Shown here piece after piece: positions 13,012 to 18,016 of a DNA stretch of 18,016 bases. A program made the translations under genes and the position numbers. The DNA is taken from contig DKCU01000103.1 of NCBI GenBank assembly GCA_002451555.1, positions 1-18,016 on the forward strand, in the 5' to 3' direction. The notes under the pieces were generated by a model. It made no database searches. It saw only the letters and a list, made by a program, of their open reading frames with translations, and was not told where the DNA came from. Position 1 is the first letter of the stretch. Each line of letters starts with the position of its first letter. This DNA is from Candidatus Segatella albertsiae. Its GTDB lineage: Bacteria > Bacteroidota > Bacteroidia > Bacteroidales > Bacteroidaceae.

Positions 13012-13857
13012 ATGAAAAAGATAGTCATAGGCATCGACGTGGGCATCTCCACGACTAAAATCGTGGGCATCGACGAAGAAGGAGTGGTAGTCAGTCCTAT
13101 CCGCATCAAGGCCACCGACCCTATCACCTCTCTATATGGCGCATTCGGAAAGTACTTGCACGACAACCAAATCAGTTTGGCGGAAGTGGAGCACGTCATG
13201 CTCACCGGTGTAGGATCCGCCTATATCGACGAACCCATCTACGGGCTCCCTACCTCGAAGAGCGAGGAGTTTGTCGCCGACGGCTTGGGAGCCAAGTACG
13301 AGAGCAAGCTCGACCGCATGATCGTGGTCAGCATGGGCACGGGCACCTCGCTCGTGAAATGCGAGGGCGACAACATCCGCCACATCGGTGGCATCGGCGT
13401 GGGCGGCGGAACATTAGCAGGACTGAGCCGCATCATGCTCAAGACCGACGACGTGAAGCAGATAGCCAACCTCGCCAAGGAAGGAGATGTCTCCAAGATC
13501 AACCTGCTCATCGGCGACATCAGCGCCAAGCCCCTGCCAGGACTCCCGATGAATGCCGTCGCATCGCTCTTCAGCAATGCCAAGGCGAACGCTTCCCGAG
13601 AGGACATCGCCAAGGGACTCATCTGGATGGTATTGCAGTGCATCGGCTCCGCCACCATACTCTCTTCGTTAGAGTCGGGCATCAAGGATTTCGTGCTCAT
13701 CGGAAACCTCACCTTGCTGCCCCAATGCAGAGAGGTGTTTCCTGCCATGGAGAAACTCTACAACGTCAGGTTCCGCATCCCCAAATACTCGGAATTTTGC
13801 ACCGCCATCGGGGCTGCGCTCGACTACAAGAGAAAACTCGCCAGGGACAAGAAATAG
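13012..13857 (+). CDS. coaW: Type II pantothenate kinase
   Basis: The enzyme phosphorylates pantothenate with ATP in the first step of coenzyme A synthesis. The 281-residue protein begins MKKIVIGIDVGISTTKIVGI, the first phosphate motif of the acetate kinase/hsp70/actin fold. IVVSMGTGTSL at 104-114 is the second phosphate-binding motif, and HIGGIGVGGGT at 124-134 is the glycine-rich segment typical of type II enzymes. The C-terminus (IGNLTLLPQCREVF and FCTAIGAALDYKR) matches the family as well. The size is usual for bacterial type II kinases. It is transcribed alone. Type II kinases are less sensitive to CoA feedback than type I, so the cell may rely on another control. Confidence 0.93.
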   Translation: MKKIVIGIDVGISTTKIVGIDEEGVVVSPIRIKATDPITSLYGAFGKYLHDNQISLAEVEHVMLTGVGSAYIDEPIYGLPTSKSEEFVADGLGAKYESKLDRMIVVSMGTGTSLVKCEGDNIRHIGGIGVGGGTLAGLSRIMLKTDDVKQIANLAKEGDVSKINLLIGDISAKPLPGLPMNAVASLFSNAKANASREDIAKGLIWMVLQCIGSATILSSLESGIKDFVLIGNLTLLPQCREVFPAMEKLYNVRFRIPKYSEFCTAIGAALDYKRKLARDKK

Positions 13858-13972
13858 ATGTTACAATCGTAGAACGCCCATATATAAAGAGCTGTTCGAC
13901 GAAACCCTTGAACAAAGCAAATTTTAACATTTCAAGGCATTTTCGCTCTAAGTGCTTGATGTTTAAGATATT

Positions 13973-14023
13973 AATCGTTTTAGAAAACTGCTTTTTAGCA
14001 AAGTTTTCCAAAACGATTTTTTA
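13973..14023 (+). terminator. Intrinsic terminator after coaW
   Basis: The 5' arm AATCGTTTTAGAAAACT (13973-13989) pairs with AGTTTTCCAAAACGATT (14001-14017), with one mismatch. A T-rich run follows. It lies 115 bases after the coaW stop. Confidence 0.8.
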
Positions 14024-14102
14024 TTTACCTGATTATCAGCGACTTAATATTTTTTAACTATAGAAAAGTTGTCCAAAACGTCAAACTTTCAAATACTTTT
14101 TG

Positions 14103-14110
14103 TACCTTTG
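14103..14110 (+). promoter_or_regulatory. -7 promoter element of nrdD
   Basis: TACCTTTG matches the -7 consensus. No TTTG occurs at the -33 distance, so the promoter may need an activator, or its -33 element may be degenerate. Confidence 0.6.
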
Positions 14111-14202
14111 CAATGTCAGAAATAAGGTTTTGAAGACCGCCTTTCGACTTAAAATGTTAATTATAAGCTAATTATATATTAATCTTAAAAGTAAAGCTAG
14201 AA

Positions 14203-16428
14203 ATGATACAAACTGTAGTTAAGCGTGACGGACGCATCGTTGGTTTCAACCAACAAAAAATCATGGCAGCCATACGTAAAGCCATGTTGCACACAGACAA
14301 GGGTGAGGACGAGACTCTCATCGAGAAAATCACCGACCATGTAAGCTATCGCGGCAAGGACCAGATGAGCGTAGAAGCCATCCAGGACGCCATAGAGATG
14401 GAGCTGATGAAGAGCGCCCGCAAGGACGTGGCACAGAAGTACATCGCCTATCGCAACCAGCGCAACATAGCCCGCAAGGCAAAGACTCGTGATGTCTTCA
14501 TGAGCATCGTGAATGCCAAGAACAATGATATCACCCGTGAAAACGCCAACATGAATGCCGACACCCCTGCCGGCATGATGATGAAATTTGCTTCTGAAAC
14601 CACTAAGCCATTCGTTGACGACTACCTCCTGAGCGAGGATGTCCGCGACGCCGTCTTGCACAACTACATCCATATACACGACAAAGATTATTACCCTACC
14701 AAGAGTTTGACTTGCGTGCAGCATCCACTTGACATCATCCTCAAGCATGGTTTCACCGCTGGTCATGGCTCCAGCCGTCCTGCCAAGCGCATCGAGACCG
14801 CAGCCGTGTTGGCTTGCATCTCCTTGGAGACCTGCCAGAACGAGATGCACGGTGGTCAGGCCATCCCTGCCTTCGACTTCTACCTGGCTCCTTACGTAAG
14901 AATGTCTTACCAGGAGGAGGTCAAGAACTTGGAGAAGCTCACGGGCGAGGACTTGAAGGACCTCTACGACGCTCCTCTCGACGACTATATCGAGAAGCCT
15001 CTGGATGGTCTTGAGGGCAAGGCTCGCTTGGAGCAGCACGCCATCAACAAGACTGTGAACCGCGTACACCAAGCTATGGAGGCTTTCATCCACAACATGA
15101 ACACCATCCACTCTCGCGGCGGCAACCAGGTGGTTTTCTCTTCCATCAACTACGGTACCGATACCAGCGCAGAGGGCCGTTGCATCATGCGTGAAATCTT
15201 ATTGAGTACATACGAGGGCGTGGGCAATGGCGAGACAGCCATCTTCCCTATACAGATATGGAAGAAGAAACGTGGCGTCAACTATCTGCCTGAGGATCGC
15301 AACTACGACCTCTACCAGTTGGCTTGCAAGGTTACCGCACGCCGCTTCTTCCCTAACTTCCTCAACCTCGACGCTACATTCAACCAGAACGAGAAATGGC
15401 GCGCCGACGACCCAGAGCGTTACAAGTGGGAAATCGCAACCATGGGTTGCCGCACCCGTGTATTCGAGGACCGTTGGGGTGAGAAGACCAGTATCGCTCG
15501 TGGTAACCTGAGCTTCACCACCATCAACATCGTGAAACTTGCCATCGAGTGCATGGGCATCGAGGACAAGGACTTGCGCATCAAGACTTTCTTCGAGAAA
15601 CTCGACAATATCCTCGACATCACAGCCAAGCAACTGGACGAGCGTTTCCAGTTCCAGAAGACAGCCATGGCCAAGCAGTTCCCATTGCTCATGAAGTACC
15701 TTTGGGTGGGCGCCGACAAGTTGAAGCCAGAGGAGACCATCGAGAGCGTCATCAACCACGGTACCCTCGGCATCGGCTTCATCGGACTGGCAGAGTGCTT
15801 GAAGGCCCTCATCGGCAAGCACCATGGCGAGAGCGAGGAGGCACAGGAGCTCGGTCTGAAGATTGTTTCCCACATGAAGGAGCATGCAGACCAATACAGT
15901 GAGGAATACCACCACAACTACTCCATCTTGGCAACCCCTGCCGAGGGCTTGAGCGGCAAGTTCACCAAGAAGGACCGCAAGCAGTTTGGCATCATCCCGG
16001 GTGTAACAGACCGTGACTACTACACCAACTCCAACCACGTGCCTGTATATTACAAGTGTACGGCGTTGCAGAAGGCAAAGATCGAGGCTCCTTACCACGA
16101 CTTGACTCGTGGCGGCCATATCTTCTATGTGGAGATAGACGGCGATGCCACCCACAACCCATCGGTTATCGCCAGCGTGGTGGATATGATGGACAAGTAC
16201 AACATGGGCTATGGCTCCGTGAACCACAACCGCAACCGCTGCTTGGACTGCGGCTACGAGAACGCTGATGCCAACCTTACCGTTTGCCCTAAGTGCGGAA
16301 GTCATCACATCGACAAGTTGCAGCGCATCACTGGCTACCTCGTAGGTACCACCGACCGTTGGAACAGCGGTAAGCTCGCCGAGCTTCACGACCGTGTGAC
16401 CCACATCGACACTCCACACAATAAGTAA
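14203..16428 (+). CDS. nrdD: Anaerobic ribonucleoside-triphosphate reductase
   Basis: The enzyme reduces ribonucleotides to deoxyribonucleotides in the absence of oxygen using a glycyl radical. It has 741 residues. Residues 1-90 form an ATP-cone allosteric domain (VVKRDGRIVGFNQQKI, then RDGR-type and helical segments). The body includes HIHDKDYYPTKSLTC and ETCQNEMHGGQAIP, typical of the class III barrel. A zinc site is formed by CLDC (680-683) and CPKC (695-698). The glycyl radical site lies in RITGYLVG, with Gly711 as the likely radical residue. Length and motifs are complete. The cognate activase NrdG follows after 288 bases. The start codon is the first ATG after the promoter and matches the domain start. 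Confidence 0.97.
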   Translation: MIQTVVKRDGRIVGFNQQKIMAAIRKAMLHTDKGEDETLIEKITDHVSYRGKDQMSVEAIQDAIEMELMKSARKDVAQKYIAYRNQRNIARKAKTRDVFMSIVNAKNNDITRENANMNADTPAGMMMKFASETTKPFVDDYLLSEDVRDAVLHNYIHIHDKDYYPTKSLTCVQHPLDIILKHGFTAGHGSSRPAKRIETAAVLACISLETCQNEMHGGQAIPAFDFYLAPYVRMSYQEEVKNLEKLTGEDLKDLYDAPLDDYIEKPLDGLEGKARLEQHAINKTVNRVHQAMEAFIHNMNTIHSRGGNQVVFSSINYGTDTSAEGRCIMREILLSTYEGVGNGETAIFPIQIWKKKRGVNYLPEDRNYDLYQLACKVTARRFFPNFLNLDATFNQNEKWRADDPERYKWEIATMGCRTRVFEDRWGEKTSIARGNLSFTTINIVKLAIECMGIEDKDLRIKTFFEKLDNILDITAKQLDERFQFQKTAMAKQFPLLMKYLWVGADKLKPEETIESVINHGTLGIGFIGLAECLKALIGKHHGESEEAQELGLKIVSHMKEHADQYSEEYHHNYSILATPAEGLSGKFTKKDRKQFGIIPGVTDRDYYTNSNHVPVYYKCTALQKAKIEAPYHDLTRGGHIFYVEIDGDATHNPSVIASVVDMMDKYNMGYGSVNHNRNRCLDCGYENADANLTVCPKCGSHHIDKLQRITGYLVGTTDRWNSGKLAELHDRVTHIDTPHNK

Positions 16429-16452
16429 GTGAAGAACGAAGAGTGAAGAATT
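16427..16452. repeat. GAAGAGT-type heptamer array at the end of nrdD
   Basis: GTGAAGAACGAAGAGTGAAG and a following AATT begin directly at the nrdD stop codon. It is the only member of this repeat family seen in the core part of the window, 7 kb from the others. Confidence 0.8.
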
Positions 16453-16459
16453 ATCTTGT

Positions 16460-16504
16460 CTATAAGGAATATTCTTCTCTATAAGGAATATTCTCATCTA
16501 TAAG
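16460..16504. repeat. 19-bp tandem repeat, about 2.3 copies
   Basis: CTATAAGGAATATTCT occurs at 16460-16475 and 16479-16494, and a third partial unit begins at 16498. It lies in the spacer between nrdD and nrdG. Confidence 0.85.
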
Positions 16505-16510
16505 ATAGAA

Positions 16511-16543
16511 AATTAGGAGTAAGGCAAAACCTTGCTCCTAATT
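16511..16543. terminator. Strong hairpin between nrdD and nrdG, without a T run
   Basis: AATTAGGAG (16511-16519) pairs with CTCCTAATT (16535-16543), and AAGG (16521-16524) with CCTT (16530-16533), giving 13 pairs around a CAAAA loop with an opposed T-G. No T tract follows on either strand, so it may be a processing or mRNA-stability element rather than a terminator. Confidence 0.5.
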
Positions 16544-16620
16544 CATATATATACATATCAAAAAATTCATATATATATCAAAGGGAAGAGAATATCAAGC
16601 TAAAGAAGAAGTTTTTCAAG

Positions 16621-16685
16621 TTTAAAAGAAAAGGTATATTTAAAAGAAAAGGTATATTTAAATGTATATTTAAAAGAAAGATATA
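16621..16685. repeat. 18-bp tandem repeat before nrdG
   Basis: TTTAAAAGAAAAGGTATA lies at 16621-16638 and again at 16639-16656, then a truncated unit (16657-16668) and a variant (16669-16685). It forms the purine-rich leader of nrdG. No Bacteroidota promoter is seen between this array and the ATG at 16717. Confidence 0.85.
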
Positions 16686-16716
16686 CCAAGTTAAAAAGAA
16701 AAGTAGATAAAAAGAT

Positions 16717-17232
16717 ATGATAAGTGTTTTAAGCGTGGTACACGACACGATGGTGGACGGACCTGGGTTCAGGACCTCCATCTATTGCGCAGGTTGTCCC
16801 AACCATTGTCCCGAGTGCCACAATCCCCAGTCGTGGGACATCAACCATGGCACGATGACATCGACGGAAGACCTCATGAAGGAAATCATGAGCGACCCCT
16901 TCGCCAACGTCACCTTCTCGGGAGGCGACCCGATGTTTCAGGCGGAAGGCTTCGCGGAGTTGGCACAAGCCATCCGCAAGGAAAGCAACAAGACCATCTG
17001 GTGCTTCACGGGTTTTAAGTATGAGAATCTTTTGAAGAATCCTGCTCAAAAGAAGCTCTTGGAACTCATAGACGTGTTGGTGGACGGTCCTTACATGAAA
17101 GAACTACGAGATACAGACTTGTTCTTCAGGGGCAGCAGCAATCAACGCATCATCAATGTACAAAAATCTTTGGAAACAGGTGCTATCGTGGAGATTCATC
17201 TCAGTATGGAGAACCCAACGCCTGCACTTTAA
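16717..17232 (+). CDS. nrdG: Anaerobic ribonucleotide reductase activating protein (radical SAM)
   Basis: NrdG uses a [4Fe-4S] cluster and S-adenosylmethionine to form the glycyl radical on NrdD. The 171-residue product has the NrdG-type CX3CX2C motif at Cys27, Cys31 and Cys34 (CPNHCPEC), preceded by MVDGPGFRTSIYC, and the SGGDPMF motif typical of SAM-binding activases. It ends with VDGPYMKELRD and RGSSNQRIINV, also family features. The length is normal. It lies 288 bases after nrdD, in the same direction and with only repeats between. No own promoter was found, so it is probably cotranscribed with nrdD. Confidence 0.96.
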   Translation: MISVLSVVHDTMVDGPGFRTSIYCAGCPNHCPECHNPQSWDINHGTMTSTEDLMKEIMSDPFANVTFSGGDPMFQAEGFAELAQAIRKESNKTIWCFTGFKYENLLKNPAQKKLLELIDVLVDGPYMKELRDTDLFFRGSSNQRIINVQKSLETGAIVEIHLSMENPTPAL

Positions 17233-17238
17233 TTCTAT

Positions 17239-17322
17239 GTTCCGAATTATTGAACTTAAGTTCAATAATTCGGAACTTAAGTTCAAAACTTTGGAACATA
17301 AGTTCAGTACTTTTGAACATAG
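17239..17322. repeat. 21-bp tandem repeat with a perfect 38-bp palindrome
   Basis: Units at 17252-17272, 17273-17293 and 17294-17314 and a partial at 17315-17322 each begin with GAAC[TA]TAAGTTC, itself palindromic. The first unit and the bases before it form a perfect inverted repeat from 17239 to 17276. It lies between the convergent nrdG and folK genes and runs into the last codons of folK. It could act as a bidirectional terminator. Confidence 0.9.
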
Positions 17323-17696
17323 ATTTCTTCTAGGAGAAGAGACATATATCCCCTTTTCCAATCTTTTTCTTTTAGCCTTGCATCACCATATTGAAGCAAG
17401 TCCAAGTCCAACTTGACCACGTTGCGTCTCTTATCCTCTGCCTTTCTTCCACACTCTTGTTCTATCAGCTTCAGTTTTTGACTCACCTCTTCCATGGAAT
17501 CGCACTCAATCTCAGCACATCCCAAGGCATTGACGAACTTGTCTGATACAATTCCGATAGGTTCCGTCCAATGCACACCCGAGAAAACGATGCTGGGAAA
17601 GAATTCCCTCAAACGTTCCACAGCATACGTGATGTTTCTTTCTTGCTCATAGTTTGATCCCAAAGCTATGATTATCTTCGTCTTCCTTCCCACCAT
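17304..17696 (-). CDS. folK: HPPK-type folate biosynthesis enzyme, short form
   Basis: HPPK transfers pyrophosphate from ATP to 6-hydroxymethyl-7,8-dihydropterin in folate synthesis. The 130-residue protein has the N-terminal ALGSN motif (11-15), WTEPIG (43-48) and F-V-N-A, the LKLIEQECGR helix (75-84) and the metal-binding Asp pair in LDLDLLQYGD (Asp97, Asp99). It is shorter than the usual 155-170 residues, and the typical HPR...R-x-F-V-L-x-P-L segment after the Asp pair is replaced by LKEKDWKRGYMSLLLEE. Its last three residues are encoded inside the 21-bp repeat. A divergent or minimal HPPK is the best reading; activity needs proof. No clear promoter was seen upstream at 17697-17760. Confidence 0.8.
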   Translation of the reverse strand: MVGRKTKIIIALGSNYEQERNITYAVERLREFFPSIVFSGVHWTEPIGIVSDKFVNALGCAEIECDSMEEVSQKLKLIEQECGRKAEDKRRNVVKLDLDLLQYGDARLKEKDWKRGYMSLLLEEIYVQKY

Positions 17697-17812
17697 AATT
17701 ATCTTGCGATTACGATTATCTTTTGTTCAATAAAAATTAGTTCCCCTGTACGGTTGATACGGGCTGAATTGTAAATCGGCGGCCGAAGGGAAAGCCAAAG
17801 CCCAAAAGCTCC
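17697..17812. other. Leader region upstream of folK on the minus strand
   Basis: No gene and no TAnnTTTG element facing the folK start were recognised. ATTATCTT/GATTATCTTTTG duplications near 17697-17729 are the only visible pattern. Confidence 0.4.
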
Positions 17813-17975
17813 AAGCCTAGGGTAGATTACATGGATTTAATGCGCCCTGAAAGGGCAAAAGCATAAAATACCCCAAATGCAGAAGGCTTTTGCCCTTTCA
17901 GGGCGACATCCTTGCTTGCATATTACCTAGGGCGTTGCCCTAGGCTTGATGCTTCTGCCCCTTCGGGGCGCATAG
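17813..17975. repeat. REP-like palindromic cluster
   Basis: A perfect 20-bp inverted repeat has arms at 17843-17862 and 17886-17905, with CCCTGAAAGGGC in the first arm, around a 23-nt loop. CCTAGGGC (17926-17933) pairs with GCCCTAGG (17937-17944). AAGCCTAGGG at 17813-17822 is the inverse of CCCTAGGCTT at 17938-17947. A GCCCCTTCGGGGC hairpin lies at 17957-17970. The nested arrangement is typical of dispersed extragenic palindromes; no reading frame is associated with it. Confidence 0.8.
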
Positions 17976-18016
17976 ATTATTTCAACCATACGGCTCGAAG
18001 CAATTTTTCTAATCAG

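Larger units (their letters stand above)
13858..14202. other. Intergenic region between coaW and nrdD
   Basis: The stretch is AT-rich and contains a terminator at 13973-14023 and a -7 promoter element at 14103-14110. No reading frame with protein-like composition was seen. Bases 13858-13972 show no clear feature. The nrdD leader (about 14117-14202) is unusually long for this window, about 86 nt. I found no convincing NrdR-box pair or known riboswitch in it. Confidence 0.6.

Noticed and set aside
14117..14202. Riboswitch or NrdR box in the nrdD leader
   Set aside because: The leader is AT-rich, and I could not find the paired boxes or a stable multi-stem structure; only length is suggestive.
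14197..16497. Long open frames on the minus strand opposite nrdD
   Set aside because: They mirror the codon pattern of nrdD, which has complete family motifs on the plus strand; their products resemble no protein and are Val/Leu-rich, as expected for the shadow of a GC-biased gene.
17239..17322. CRISPR array
   Set aside because: The 21-bp units are contiguous without spacers, and no cas gene is nearby.
17104..17361. Small minus-strand ORF with heptad-like repeats overlapping nrdG and folK
   Set aside because: Its pattern comes from the 21-bp DNA repeat, and it conflicts with two supported genes.

Overview
The window reads as a chromosome segment of a Bacteroidales bacterium, most likely Prevotella or Segatella. 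The evidence is a set of promoters of the Bacteroidota type (-33 TTTG, about 19-20 nt spacer, -7 TAnnTTTG), the near absence of Shine-Dalgarno sequences, and the gene families present (retropepsin-like protease, BRO antirepressor, VirE-N/DUF3987 protein, DUF5675, NrdD/NrdG, type II pantothenate kinase). No tRNA, rRNA, CRISPR array or complete insertion sequence was seen.

The left part (1 to about 10.1 kb) is accessory DNA. It starts with a promoter, a pair of direct repeats that look like a transposon end, a small ORF, and a retropepsin-like aspartic protease gene broken by a single -1 frameshift. Next is a tightly packed three-gene operon of unknown function (867-3369); its second and third proteins share a sequence motif. 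A lone Abi_2/HEPN gene (3524-4417) follows. It has its own promoter and a 64-nt leader that can fold into a stem with a pseudoknot covering the bases just before the start codon. A phage-type block comes next: a short hairpin transcript, a BRO/KilAC antirepressor (4669-5538), a small possible OB-fold protein (5962-6240), a 1000-residue VirE-N/DUF3987 primase-helicase-like protein (6342-9344) and a DUF5675 protein (9349-10053). The last four look like the replication and lysis-like remains of a phage satellite or domesticated element.

This phage-type block is full of repeats. Heptamer arrays precede start codons and have also entered reading frames. A composite palindromic repeat of about 214 bp occurs twice in opposite orientation, once between genes and once translated in frame inside the VirE/DUF3987 gene. 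The DUF5675 domain is split by a repeat-encoded insertion.

The right part (10.2-18.0 kb) is ordinary core genome: a secreted YhcH/YjgK/YiaL (DUF386) protein, a small membrane protein on the minus strand, a DASS-family anion transporter, type II pantothenate kinase, anaerobic ribonucleotide reductase NrdD with its activase NrdG, and a short HPPK (FolK-like) protein on the minus strand. Most of these genes have their own recognisable promoters and terminators. The spacers around nrdG contain several unrelated tandem repeats, including a 21-bp repeat with a perfect 38-bp palindrome. The right end carries a REP-like palindromic cluster.

The strongest candidate for an under-described system is the Abi_2 gene with its pseudoknot leader RNA. 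The next are the three-gene operon and the repeat element that has become coding sequence.
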